The position numbers and the translations under genes are program-made. From contig NC_079210.1 in assembly GCF_026745355.1 (NCBI RefSeq), positions 30,459,116-30,523,115 on the forward strand: a stretch of 64,000 nt of DNA. The letters run 5' to 3'. Of this stretch, positions 44,467 to 58,739 are shown piece after piece (positions within the stretch are counted from its first letter, which is position 1; each line of letters starts with the position of its first letter). The stretch is from Beta vulgaris subsp. vulgaris. Its lineage: Eukaryota; Streptophyta; Magnoliopsida; Caryophyllales; Amaranthaceae. Below the pieces are notes generated by a model that saw only the letters and a program-made list of their open reading frames with translations, was not told the DNA's origin and did not search any database.

Positions 44467-45804
44467 ATATATAGGGTTGGGATCCAGTGAGAATACCCCT
44501 TTATGTGAGAACACATATGTGAGAACACTTTAAAATTTAGAACACAAACATATTATTTTTTTTAGAACATGAGAATATAATCAATACATATATACATATA
44601 TAGATATATATATATATGTTCTGAAATATCAAGCTTAGGTTTTAAATTTATTCAAATATGTTCTGAATTATTTCAATGATGTTTTGAAATATTGCAAGTG
44701 TGTTCTAAATTTTTTTTCAAACATGTTCCAAATTATTTTAAATATGTTTTGAAATATTTCAATTGTGTTCTAAAAATTTTCAAACATGTTTCCATTCATT
44801 TTAATTATATTCTGAAATATTTCAAGTGAGAAAATATATCATGTGAGAATAAAGGTAGGTCAGAAGATGATGTACATCGTTTTAGAACATGATATACATC
44901 GTTTTAGAACATGATGTATCCGTTTTAGAATATGTTGCTTAGTAATTTAGAACATGATATACATTTTGCATGCGTTGATCATGTATGGTGATAATGTGAC
45001 TAAAATCGAAACGATAATAATGTGGAATACCAAAATTCCAATCAATACCACTAGTATTGCAGTTAAAAAGACATAAATTATATGAACAAAATTCAACCAA
45101 AAAGAACCTAAAAAAATCAAAATAAAATGAGAACATATATCACAATAACAAGTGCTAACAACATTATAAGAAGAACAACAGTAGCAGGAAGGACAGTATG
45201 CGAGAAGTGGTTGATGATGATGGTAGATAGCGTTGTGGTCGGCGAAGGGAGAACGCACCACCACAAGCAAGTCGTCAAACATCCATGAAATTGAAGGAGT
45301 TTCACCGCAAAATCGAAGATAAAAAGGTCATTGGCAACTGTGCAGGCATTATGAAGACCAATAGCCGAAATCCAATCATATTTCCGACGCAATCAAAGGC
45401 AAAATCGTCGGTTTTCGGTGATAATTATAGAAAAAACGAAAGTAGGGAGAGAGAATGAGAAAAAATGAGCGGTGATCAGCGAAGGAAGAGGATAGAGTGG
45501 CCAACGGTGGTTACTGGTTGGTGGTGATCAGTGATAAGTGGTGGCTACGGTGGTGGGATGTTGAGAGGAGAGAGAATGAAGAGGTGAAGAGAGAGAAAGG
45601 AAAGAGGACAGAGAAGGAGATGGGTTTGAGTGAGGTGAGTGAAATGAATGACGACAATAATAGATTTGAGTTTTGAACTCGATTTTTTTAGGAAAAATAC
45701 TAACCTTTAGATTTTAAATATCCAATACTAGACATTTATTCTCACATAAATGGATGTTCTCACATAAGGAAGCTATTCTCACAAGAGCCTTCCCCTATAT
45801 ATAT
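44467..45804. mobile_element. (TA)n-bordered element (member 4)
   Basis: The left end TATATAGGGTTGGGATCC and the right end, reverse-complemented TATATAGGGGAAGGCTC, both lead into GTGAGAATA and TTATGTGAGAAC. The interior left part (44550-44960) is a degenerate array of ATGTTCTGAAATATTTCAA units. The right part (45150-45660) is GC-richer with purine-rich GGAGAGAGAATG-type sequence that may be a captured gene leader. Minus-strand open frames at 44939-45392 have no recognised domain. Confidence 0.7.
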
Positions 45805-45805
45805 A

Positions 45806-47110
<1,305 letters not shown>

Positions 47111-48872
47111 TACTTTGTTACCCAAATGAGATTACACAACTATCTTTTCGGCAATAATTTTTTGTGAACTGACTTTCCACCATCACAATATTTCAGAATT
47201 ATGTAAAATTAAATGTTACATAAAGTCACTTTTCCAATTCAATGTCAGATACTCAAACTTTTTAGGCTGAGTTTAACATAAATCTTCTCTTTAGTTAGTA
47301 CTCTTATGGAACTTTCGCAATTATATCAAAGATGACAAATATAATATTATATTTCATAACTACAAGTCATGGTAAAAGTTCATATATTGTTAATATAAGC
47401 TATTCTGGAACTTGTCCTTCAAGTATGATCAATCATTATACAATCATGAAGTCATTCTACAACTCTCCTAGAGATAGTCATCAAGATTAAATCTGATGTA
47501 ATTTATGTGCACATAATATGCAATTAAAACTAGATTAATGCATTGTAAATGATCGATATAAAGATTATGCATGATAACCTGTTATGTACATAAAGATTGA
47601 CTCATTAACGCAAGTTGTAGAGTTTGAATAAAATTCATAAATCAATTGGAGTAGCTCGTTTTTATCACTATCATGTCGATACCAAAATGGACTCAAGTAT
47701 ATGATCTCCATCTATAGTTCATTATATATCTCGCATGCATTTTTATAAATCGATTGGAGTAGCTTTCTTGCCATTGATTGAACATTGTAATTACAATAGG
47801 GGAACTGAAACTTTCATACTACACTTCAGGTACGGTGTATCAATACGATTTAGTTGGCAAGAAACTATAATATTTGTACATAACTTAATAGCTTGAAAAA
47901 TATACGTGGTGTATATATGATACATCATCAAATAAACTGATACATTATTAAGTAAATCAATACATAATATCAGTGTAATATTCTGAACCTCCATTCGATG
48001 TATCTCATAGTCATAAGCATAATAATTATGAACTTCTGGTTCAATTTGCGGATCAAACATATATTTTTACTAGCTCTTCCCATCATCCACCTAAATTGGT
48101 AAAAACTATCTTCAATGGATAGATTGACGGAGCCACTTGTTATTAATAAAGAATATATGCACCTCCGATTCAATTTTTCATGTCCTCTTCTTTAAACTCT
48201 AATCGATTAATTCTCTTTACTAATTCTCTTCAGGAGAACAACAAATTAGGGAGTAAATATATTTACACAGTAGGATTTTGTTGTGCTGAATAATATTTGT
48301 CCCAAATTGGAGATCAATTGTCTTATGCAATGAATCCCAATTGCAATATGTAAACTACTATGAAACATACACGCATGGCTTGCTCACTTATTTAACACTT
48401 GTAGAACATCAATCCATTCTTATCAAGTCTGATGAGTTTAACATCAATTATTTCCAAGATCTCCAATTTCATGCTGAATCTCAATGTTGTGTCTCGATTT
48501 TAAAATAATATAATTACAACACGAGAGAGCTTTCAACACATTTCATTTAAGAATTTTCAGATTTCTCAAAATTAGTTAATCACACCCTAATTGCCCAATT
48601 CGTCATCATATAATTTCTCATGTATCAAAATATTCGATACGGTTATTACTTCACATATGTTTCTGCTTGATTGATAAATAATACATTTTGAATATGGCGA
48701 AATAGTGATGTGACATCTAGACACTAACTAATGTGTCTTTTATATTAGTAAGACTAAAATTTTCTTTACTCTTGAAGAGAATTGGTGCTATTCGAGAGCA
48801 TATTATAATTGAAGGTAGATATTATATACTATTTAGGAGCATCAAATTCAATATAATCTCTTGATAAAAATA
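47111..48872. other. Unassigned AT-rich interval
   Basis: No gene, complete transposon or RNA gene was recognised. Open frames (47791-48173, minus) are short and featureless. Confidence 0.35.
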
Positions 48873-50174
48873 ATAGAGAACATATTTGAATATAATAAAA
48901 TATTATCCATTTAATCCTTCCCTTTTCTCTTCAACCTTTCAATCAAAGAAATTTAATACAAATGGCACTTTTTTTTTAAAAAAAAAAAAGAAACTAAGGC
49001 ACCCCGTGAATATAATTATATTTCTATCTTACATAATAAAAATAAGATATATCTCAAACTCAAACTATATGTTGATCGTTAAATAAATAAAGAATATGAT
49101 TTGTTAAATGATCTCGTACTCATGCCAAAATCATAATATAGAATGTGATTAATGAACTCTATGTGAGTCATGAAGTTCATATATGCGCGGATATATGTTC
49201 ATTTTCTTTTTGACATGAGGATATATGTTCATAAAATTCAAGTTTTACAATATTTAACAGAATTCGCTATAAAAGATAATAAATTTTAAATTATTGCTCA
49301 GGGGAAAGTGAACATATTCATTTAAATCCTATACATATTGAATAAAAATAGCAAAGAAACTTGCAATGTATCTTGTATCTTACAGCAAGAAAATTGCAGT
49401 GTCTTCACTTATGCTATTAAGTGAGAAATTATAATTATCAACCAAATATGACTGATAAATTCATTTAATATACTATGTCCTTGTTATTGAACCTAGATTT
49501 TAATGAATTGATGAAAATAACCGAAAACTTGATTGATGATTATAAAACAAAAATACTTGTATAGTCATGCATGCCAGTGTGCTATCGAACAATTAGATAC
49601 ATATTCACAAATAATTTTGGATTTTGTAATCAAATTACACACTCCTGATATGAGAAACAGACACATGGTCATATTAAACTGAAAGAAGAAAACAAAAGAA
49701 CAACCTCAGTAGATTTATAGATTCATGCAAAACATAAGATAAACTAATGGCTATAATATGGCAACAAGGCAATGTTGCCAACCAACATTATCATTGTAGA
49801 ACAACTTCAAGTTTATTGTTCAATCATAATCCTTCTATTTCATGTGTACTTACTCAATTTCTTTCTTCTTGTTTTCTATCAAGCATGCGGGTGAATATTT
49901 AAGTGTGTGTCTCTCGTAGTGTACTTCTCGGGATTACATTAATTAATTTTGGCATTATCATCACAATTGACAATAACATCAACATCTCTATTATATAAGC
50001 CAAGGAGGGAGCAATGGTGTCACCCTTTAAATTTACATACACAACATAAAATCATTACACACATAAACTTACAAAAACACAATTAAACCAAATCTCTATT
50101 AAACCAAACCAATCCATATAATTGTCAATCACCTAAACCTGCCAATAAAAAAGATTCAATCAAATTAAATTTAG

Positions 50175-51259
50175 CGGTTTTTTCACCAAATACCCCTGAC
50201 AAAAAAATTTATTCACCAAATACCCCAACTTTTTTCAAAATTCACCAGATACCCCTAACTTTTAAAAAAATTCACAAGATACCCTTACTATTAACGGACG
50301 TTAGTGCTCCGTTAGCTTATATTTACAAGTTTGCCATTAGTCAATTTAATTAGCCCTAAGTCAATCTAATTAGCCTTAATTAAGCCCTAATTAACCTAAT
50401 TAACTTAATTAATCTAATTAAGTTAACTAACCCAACCCCAACCCCCAAACCCTAGACCCACCACCCAACCCAGCCACACCCCTCCCCCTCCCTCCCCCGC
50501 GGCCCTCCCTCACGCCGCCTTTCCGGCTTGCCCCCTCCCCTCCCTCACTCTCGTCGCGCCTCCCCTCCTCCTCCCTCCTTCCTTCGCGTTCTCTTTCCGG
50601 CAGCGAATTCAACAGCAGCGAAAACAACAGCAGCGGCGGCGGCCGGCGAGAGTGAGGGAGGGGGAGAGGGAGGGAGGGGGAGGGGAGGCGCGACGAAGGG
50701 GGAGGGAGGAGGAGGGGAGGCGCGACGAAGGGGGAGGGAGGCGCGCGCGACGAAGGGGGAGGGAGGCGCCGCGACGAGCGACGAGATGAGCGAGGGAGGG
50801 GGAGGGGCTGCCGGAAAGAGGAGCGCGAAGGAAGGAGGGGGAGGGGAGGCGCGAAGAGAGTGAGGGAGGGGGGCTGCCGGAAAACTTGGCGCGAGGGGGA
50901 GGGGGGTTGCCGGCGAGGGGGAGGGGGGCTGGGTGGGGGGTTGACGGCGTGGGGAGGGGGGCTGGGTGGGGGAGGGGGCTGGGTGGGGGGGGGGGTGGGT
51001 TAGGGGAGAGAGAGGGAGTTAGATTAGTTAGGTTTTTTTAGCGTTTTTTAGAGTTTTTTAGGTTTTTTAGGGTTAATTAGCTCTAATGACTAACGGAGTT
51101 AACCGCCGTTAGTCATTAAGGGCATTATTTGTCATTTTTTTCAAAATTTGGGGTATCTGGTGAATTTTTTTAAAAGTTAGGGGTATCTGGTGAATTTTGA
51201 AAAAACTGGGGTATTTGGTGAATAAATTTTTTTGTCAGGGGTATTTGGTGAAAAAACCG
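50175..51259. mobile_element. MULE with long TIRs and GC-rich interior (member 2)
   Basis: TAAATTTAG is duplicated at 50166-50174 and 51260-51268. The ends are CGGTTTTTTCACCAAATACC and its inverse. The long inverted ends (about 170 bp) contain repeated CACCAGATACCCC blocks and a TAACGGACGTTAG-type word. The core is C-rich on the left and G-rich on the right (GGGAGGGGGAGGGG). Frames in the core are compositional. Confidence 0.9.
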
Positions 51260-51336
51260 TAAATTTAGATCCAATCAACTAAAAAAATTTGTAATCAAGA
51301 ATTTACCAAAAATTAATACCACAGACAATAAAAACA

Positions 51337-52259
51337 CGGTTTTTTCGCTAAGTACCCCCGAGTTTTCAGAAAATTCACCTGGTACCTCCCAAGTTTTCAA
51401 AATACACGGGGTACCCCTAAGTTACAAACTAATACACATAGATACCCTTAATGACTAAGGGCGTAAACTGCCATTAGTCTTAACCCTAATTAACCGTTAG
51501 TTTTAACCCTAATCCTAAAATCTAACTCCTAATTAAACCCTAACCTCTAACTTCTAACCCTAACCCCCTTTCCCCCACCCTTCCACCACCCCTGGCAGCC
51601 CCCACCCCAGCAGGCCCCCTCCCACCAACGCAACCCCCTTAGCTTCCCCCTACCCCGTCGCCACCTCCTCCCCCAAACCTGTCGAATTTCGCACCCCTTT
51701 TGCCACCTCCGATGAATTCCGCACCCTCCACCACTCCCCATTGAATCCCGCCTACTCCGCTCTACTCAAGTTTGAAGATGAAGGCGAGATGGTTGTTTGG
51801 GAGCGCGCGCCGCAGTGGGTAAGCTCGCCGGTGACTTGGTTGTTAGATTATGGGCTCGCGACGGCAGTGGGGAAGCTTGCCGACGACTGACCTGTTGGAT
51901 TTCAGGCTCGCGACGACGGATAGGGGAGGGGGAAGGGGTGGGGAAGGGGTGTTGCGGTGGTGGGAGGGTGGGGGAGAGGTTGGTGGGAGGATTAGGGTTT
52001 AGGTTTAGGGTTAGGGTTAAGATTAAGGGTTTGTGGTTAGGGTTAGAGGTAGGGCTTACGATTAAGGTTAGTATTGGGGAGTTAATTAGGATTTAAAATA
52101 GAAAATTAGGATTAATGACTAACAGCAGTTAACGTCGTTAGTCATTAAGGGTATCTAAGTGTATTAATTTGTAACTTAGGGGTACCCCATGTATTTTGAA
52201 AACTTGAGGGGTACGAGGTGAATTTTCTAAAAACTTGGGGGTATTTGGTGAAAAAACCG
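51337..52259. mobile_element. MULE with long TIRs (member 3)
   Basis: The ends CGGTTTTTTCGCTAAGTACC and, from the right, CGGTTTTTTCACCAAATACC are of the same family as members 1 and 2. The flanks (ATAAAAACA and TAAAAAAAA) match at only 6 of 9 positions. CCCTAA-type stretches lie at 51476-51565 and, inverted, at 51987-52065. The GC-rich core holds no recognised protein domain. Confidence 0.82.
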
Positions 52260-52875
52260 TAAAAAAAAATATGGCATTCTCATTACAAAGACAACTCATA
52301 TAAAAAATTAATCACTAATACAAACTCCGAAAAAAATTCATTTTTTTCATTACTTGGATATGCATTTTTATCACTTATAGTTACTTTGAAAATATTTTTA
52401 GTTACTATTTGTAAGCATTTAAATACTTCTTACTCACTAAATGAAGGTGAAGATAGATATGTACTTTCATAATTTTATTTTTCATTTATTTTAATACTAA
52501 GTAATAATTATGCCTAAAATGTCACCGTACACATAGCGTGCAGAAAAGCTAGTATAAATATAATGCATGAGATGATGCAATTATAGGGCACACTACAGTT
52601 CTTTTTTTTTTATTTTTTATTCTACTATCAGATCTGTTTTTTTTCTAAGCAAGTGAGTACGAGTATATATATGCAAATAAATTAAGTGCAACCCAACTCT
52701 TCTCAAGAAAGGATAAACCAACTAGGTTAGACTCCTCCCTCTAAACAAGAGAGAGCATGAACAACCAAACCAATTACACCAGGACCTATCTCTTCTTGCA
52801 ATCTTATGAACACACCACATAAACGCTCTCTTCATAATATGCTGAATCATTGCTTTGGTTCTCCTTATAGATGGA

Positions 52876-53060
52876 ACAGAACTAGGTTGCACATAGACGG
52901 ATATGGGTACGAATGCGAATTCGGGTACGGGGACAGAAAACGATAAGATTTTGAAATTTTAGGAAAGGGTACGCGTACCCATACAGGATACGTATCGTAT
53001 CGGGGGTACGGTGCGGGTAGGAGTACGTGACCTAGAAGAAGTAACCATGCTACATAGGGA
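52876..53060. mobile_element. ~185-bp insertion in unit A rich in GGGTACG
   Basis: Unit A' lacks this stretch (near 56372). It begins CTAGGTTGCAC and ends GTGACCTAG, and the interior repeats GGGTACG/CGTACCC. The motif density suggests a small hAT-like element; the target duplication is unclear. Confidence 0.5.
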
Positions 53061-53382
53061 CAAAATGATCCCAATAACATTGATTCATTCCTTTCCAGAT
53101 AAAATAAATTAAAGCTTAATGACTAGCATTACAGACAACTTTCTTAAATTTGGAGTATCTACTTCTAGTAATTTGCACGAGTCTTGCCAGATCCGTAGTC
53201 AAAGTCTTTCATCTCCATTGCCACATAATGAACAGATAGTAGATGAGCGAATGCCAACTCGAGAAAGCTTCTCCATCGTCTGAAGCCTATTCTGTACAGC
53301 TAACCAAGCCACAAAACGATGCTTAAGAGTACACAACCTGTTCCAAAGTCCAAACCATTATGTCCCAAGTAACCTGTACTAG

Positions 53383-56300
53383 AGAAGAGAATTGAATCTA
53401 ATAAAATATTATCCATTTAATCTCTCCCTTTTCTCTTCAACCTTTCAATCAAAGAAATTTCATACGAATGGCAATTTTATTTTAAAAAAAAATAAGTCAC
53501 CCCAAGGATATAATTATATTTCTAACTTACATAGTAAAAAATAAGATATATCTCAAACGCAAACTATATGCTCATCGTTAACTAAATATAAGGATATAAT
53601 TTGTTAAAGAGTCCGTTTTTTGAGAGACGTTCTTACGTTAATATTAACTTATGTTGACATCACGCACGTGCATCAAACCAGCAATATAATTAGTTAAGCG
53701 CTTGCACCTATTAGTTAGGCTAGCGTTAAATTGCTTCTGGATGAATTAATTAAGCGCGGAAGTATATATTAGTTAAGCGCTGGAGTATATTAATTATATC
53801 ATATATTCTAGATTATAATGTATTTTATTGACCCTAAGTCCAATATCACACATAAACATTCTCTCTTTCTTCTCTAATTCATCGAGACGCCCTAAACCTG
53901 TATTGTTTTTCTCTTCCATTCTCCGCATACAACCTGCATTGGATGTTAAATTTGGATGTAAGTAAGATATTTGAGCACTAGTTTGCGATGACAATGTCCA
54001 CAAACACTTACTTTGTTTTTCACCTGATAAGATGTTTATCATGTTTGAAGTGAAAGAAGAGTTTGACACATATTCATGACAAAGGGTAATATATACTATC
54101 CATTGTTAGATGATAACTTGCACTTTCAAAACCTTTGAAGAAACAGATCAGATCACTTTTGGTATCGAAAACTTAACTTTTGCATTTGAAAGTTTAACTT
54201 TTTATTTGAAAAACATAACTAATATATAAATGTTATTAGTTACTAATTTATTCGTAATAGTTAAATAATATAAAGTAATAGTTATGATGCTACGATTGTT
54301 GTATTTTCATGCCTGGAGAATCATGCACATGCGTTCAATCACAAAAATTCTATATAAGTATATGTACAAAAGGTGGATTAGATATGTAAAGAGAAAAGTG
54401 TGGAAAATAGAAATGAATAGATAAACCAATGTAACCTCATGACGATATGAAACCGCAAGAAAATTAGTTTTACAATCTCATTCTCAAAAGTCAATATAAT
54501 GAAGATGCAAGAAAGGCACTCCAAGAAGTCTACGAAAATACTGTTGCAGTTATAAACAAAGTCTTAAATACAAAACCAATCGTAGAAGAATGATGCTCAT
54601 CAAGTACAACTACATTGGTTATTTTATACCCGTATGGTTCAAAAACAAACAAAGGAAGTGCAAGAAAGAAAAGTTATTTGGATAAGACTAAAAAAATAAA
54701 TTCCAAGAACCATACTGAAATTGGTACAATAATTTCTCCAAATGCTAGGTTGTTTTTAAGTTATTTTTTCAGGTTATCTTTTGTATTTGACATTTTAGAT
54801 TTGTAAAAAAGTTGTTTCTTCAATTATATTGAAAATCAAAATAATGCTCGACTAATCTTAACTAATTATACAACAATACTAACTAATGTATTGAATATGT
54901 TAACTAAAAAACAACGGAAGTCTACATAAAGATTACCAGCTCTAAGCTATTGTGCTAAAATACTTAATTAACTAATTCGCCAAAAATATTAACTAATTTG
55001 CCAAAATATTATCGTGAGAATTTGTGAGACGCGGTCCATTTTTAAAAAATATATATCTCTGGCCTGGTCAGATCTCACGTTAAGACTAACGTGAGAACTT
55101 CTTTTTTAAGATTTTGTGTTTGTTAAATGTTCTCGTACTCATGCCAAAATCATAATATAGAATGTGATTAACAAAGTCTCTGTGAGTCATGAACTTCATA
55201 TATGAGAGGATATATGTTCATTTTGCTTTTGACAGGAGGATATATGCTCATACAATTCAAGTTTTACAATATTCAACAAAATTCACTATAAGAGATAATA
55301 AATTACAAATTATGGCTCAGGGGAAAATGAAAATATTCATATATTCATATAAATCCAATACGTATTGAACCAAAATAGCAAAGAAAATTGCAATACATCT
55401 TGTATCTTACAGCAAGAAAAATGTAGTGTCTTCACCATGGTATGCTATTAAGTGAGAAACTATAATTATCAACCAAAGATGAATCTAATAAATTCATTTA
55501 ATATACTATGTCCTTGTTATCAAACCTAGATTTTAATGAATTGATGAAAATAACCGAAAACTAGATAGATGATTATAAAACAAAAATACTTGTGTAGTCA
55601 TGCATGCCACTATGCTATCGAAGAATTAGATAAATATTCACAAATAATTTTCGATTTTGTAATCAAATTACACACTTTCGATATGAGAAATAGACAAGTG
55701 GTCATATAATATTGATTTATTAAACTGGAAGAAGAAAACAAAAGAACAGCCCAGTAGATTTATAGATTCGTGCAGAACATAAGAGGAACTAATGGCTATA
55801 ATGTGGCAACAAGGCAATGTTGCAAACCAACATTGTTATTGTAGAACCACTTCAAATTTATTGTTCAATCATCATCCTTCTACTTCATGTGTACTTACTC
55901 AATTTCTTTCTTCTTGTTTTTAATCAAACATGTGGGTGAATATTTAAGTGTGTGTCTCTCCTACTGTAATGCCCAGGATTCCGTTAATTTGTTTTGGCAT
56001 TATCATCACAATTAACAATAACATCAATATATAAATATAATGAGTGAGAGGATGCAATTGCAGGGTAAACTACAGTTCTTTTTTTTTATTATTATTTCAC
56101 TATCAGATCTGTTTTTATTTTTTTTTATTTTTTTTTTATTTTTTTTGCTAAGCAAGTGAGTACGAGTATATATACGCAAACGAAACAATTACAAACCAGC
56201 TCTTCTCAACAAACGGCAAACCAACTATGTTGGACTCCTCTAAACAAGAGAGAGCATAATAAGCCAAACCAATTACACCAAGACCTATCTCTTCTTGCAA

Positions 56301-56683
56301 TCTTATGAGCCAACACCACATAAAATCTCTCTTCACAGTATGCTGAATCTTTGCTTTGGTTCTCCTTATAGATGGGACATTTTTATCCCAATAACATTAA
56401 TTCCTTCTTTTCCAGATAAAATAAATTAAAGATGAAACACTAGCATAACAAACAACTTTCTTAAATTTGGAGTATTGCTTCTAGTAATTATTGGCCCGAG
56501 TCTTGCCAGATTCGTAGTCAAAGCCTTTCATCTCAAGTGCCACATAATAAACAGCTAGTAGATGAGCTTATACCAACTCGATCTTCTCCATTGTCTGAAT
56601 CCTAAACAGCTAATCAAGCCACGAAACGGTGCGTAAGAGCACACAACCTGTTCCAAACCATTCTGTCCCAAGTAACATGTACT
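53383..56683. repeat. Tandem duplication, unit A'
   Basis: Direct copy of 48873-53382, joined head to tail at about 53383 (TGTACTAGAGAAGAG). Without the insertion at 53609-55118 it is about 1.8 kb. Confidence 0.9.
53609..55118. mobile_element. 1.5-kb MULE-like insertion in unit A'
   Basis: TTTGTTAAA is duplicated at 53600-53608 and 55119-55127 and occurs once in unit A (49100-49108). The ends are only loosely inverted: GAGAGACGTTCTTACGTTAA on the left against AGAAGTTCTCACGTTAGTCT from the right. Minus-strand 53794-54069 and plus-strand 54615-54806 frames are unrecognised. The 9-bp duplication points to Mutator-like transposition. Confidence 0.75.
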
Positions 56684-57359
56684 TGTTTTCCCATAATTCT
56701 GTCATAAACATATGTTACGAATTATTTTGCCATACTATAAGAGTTGTCTCTAGAATACAAAGTTTTCAGTTGCTCTTTTGTATAACAAATTTGTCTCCAG
56801 TACCAACTAGTCCCAGCATTAGGAACATAGTCCCGGCCACCAACTATCAGATATGGTTCTTTGAAAACTGGAATTTGCAATAGAAATATAGGTTGCATCT
56901 TTTGAATTTTCTTTTAGGTGCAGGGTTCGAAGTAGACCCTATAAAAGTGATCATACCTCTAGTGTGAAGGCGGTAGACCCTATGGAAGTGATCACACCTC
57001 TATTATAAAGACGATCAAAAGTAATCTCCATGACTCTAATTAAGTCGGGGTGGTGATAATACAATTGTTGAGATTTAGAGTAGGTTCACTTTTTTGTTCC
57101 TCCACTAGGTGCTCCAAAGTTGTAATCTCTCGACCGGTCATGAACAGAATTGAGTGGACCTTGCTTGTAAGTTTTAAGAAATATGTTTTCGAAATGAGAA
57201 ATAGAAACGAGAAATGAGAATGGGAATGGAAGAATAGAAACGGAAATGGAAAATGATTAGAAATGGATATGGTTATGCTTATGATAGCGACATAGGCTTA
57301 ACCATGCATATGTAGATGTGGATTAGACTGGACTAGACTTTGAACTTGCAAGCAGAATA
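56684..57359. other. Unassigned interval with a 41-bp direct repeat
   Basis: TAGACCCTATRRAAGTGATC is repeated in tandem (56933-56973 and 56974-57012). GGTTCGAAGT at 56925 resembles a Pol III B box. No gene was recognised. Confidence 0.35.
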
Positions 57360-58015
57360 GACTAAAGAGATTGTCTATGCTAGCTTCGCTAGACTTGGGG
57401 GGAATTGGCTTCGCAAGACTTGACGATTTGGGGTTTTATGGATCTAAGATGGACTAGCTTCGCTAGACTCAAAGATTTTGGGCCATTATGGACTTAAGGT
57501 AGACTAGTTTTGCTAGACTCGTGGTTTGGACTGCTAAAGATGTAAGATGTAAGCTAGGAGTAGCTTCGCTAAACTCAGAGAGTGCCTTTATGGTCTTAGT
57601 GGTGACTAGCTTCGCTAGGTCTAAAAAGTGCCATTACGGTCTTAAAGGGTGACTAGCTTTGCTAGGTCAGTGGGTGTCGTTATAGTCTTAAGGATGACTA
57701 GCTTTGTTAGGTCAAAGGGTGTCGTTATAGTATGAAGGATGACTAGCTTCATTAGGTCAAAGGGTGTCGTTATGGTCTTAAGGGTGACTAGCTTCGCTAA
57801 GTCAAAGGGTATTGTTGGTCTTAAAAATGACTAGTTTCGCTAGTTCAATGAGTGTTGTTATGGTTTAAAGAGTGACTAGCTTCACTAAGTTAAAGGGTGC
57901 CCTTATGGTCTTAAGGGTGATTAGCTTAGCTTCTTAATGGGTGCCGTTATGGTGAGTCAAAGGGTGTCGTTATGCTCTGGGTGACTAACTTTGCTAGGTC
58001 AAAGGGGTTTGAATA
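57360..58015. repeat. ~46-bp minisatellite, about 13 units
   Basis: The units follow GACTAGCTTCGCTAGGTC, then AAAGGGTGTCGTTATGGTC, then TTAAGGGT. Units at the left (57360-57550) are more diverged (AGCTTCGCTAGACT) and those at 57600-57900 the most regular. Length varies by 1-3 bp between units. Confidence 0.85.
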
Positions 58016-58739
58016 TCGTCCTATACGAGTTTTGAAAATGGACTGAATTAACTTAGGAAATGAGTTGGGCCTAATATGGACTTGAGTTTGGACTTAGTCC
58101 TATATTGGTTCGAAATTAGACAGGAAAATGCACATGGGCTTGACATTGAAATCAGATTGGACTATACTTGGATTAGACTTGAACTGGACTTGACATAGAC
58201 TATCGTTCACATAAAGATGCAAATGGGCCTATATTTTGACATAAGCTAGACTTATATGGGCCTAAGATCGACTCTAAAGCTAGAGGGCCTAATATGAATG
58301 CATGGATTCGAATGTAAATGTACCTAATATGAGTGCAAAATTAACTCTAATGCATATGGGCCTTAAATTAATGCAAGTGAATTGGATTGACAGGATTGGA
58401 TTGAAATGAAGGTGTTTAGAATGAGCCTAGAATTTTTGAAATTCGTTTTTTTTGAAAGGAACCCCTTCTTTTATATTTTGTTAGGAAAAGATGATGTATT
58501 AATTTTGAAAAATATATTTTGTAAACGTCATGTATGTTGATTGAAAAGATGTGTGTTATTGAAATTGATTGAATATGGTAAGGTAGGATTGATAGGGAAG
58601 ATTTGTTGAACAGCAGGGAGGAGGTAGACATGTATGCCAATTCTAACTCTACCATGAACATTTTCTAGATGCACATTTTCTAAGACAGACTTGGCCTTGC
58701 ATGAAAAGATTTTTTTTTCCTTGAATTAGGTGAGACCCC
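58016..58739. other. Unassigned, GGACTTG/GGGCCTA-rich interval
   Basis: Loosely repetitive words (GGACTTGA, GGGCCTA, CCTAATATG) suggest very old tandem repeats. There is no gene. Confidence 0.35.

Larger units (their letters stand above)
49985..52552 (+). mobile_element. Helitron D, with two MULEs inside
   Basis: It starts TCTCTATTATATAAGCCAAG after an A (49984) and ends GCGTGCAGAAAAGCTAG before a T (52553). Unit A' has the uninterrupted sequence at 56021-56040, which confirms both ends. Without the MULEs the Helitron is about 0.54 kb. The 5' block (GGAGGGAGCAATGGTGTCA) matches Helitron B. Confidence 0.92.
48873..53382. repeat. Tandem duplication, unit A (with Helitron D)
   Basis: Collinear with 53383-56683. 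Examples: AATAAAATATTATCCATTTA at 48895 and 53398, and TCCTTATAGATGG at 52863 and 56363. Without Helitron D the unit is about 1.94 kb. It also has about 185 bp (52876-53060) that unit A' lacks. Confidence 0.9.

Noticed and set aside
50427..52096. Gly/Arg/Pro-rich open frames in MULE members 2 and 3
   Set aside because: Same reason: compositional frames in GC-rich transposon cores.
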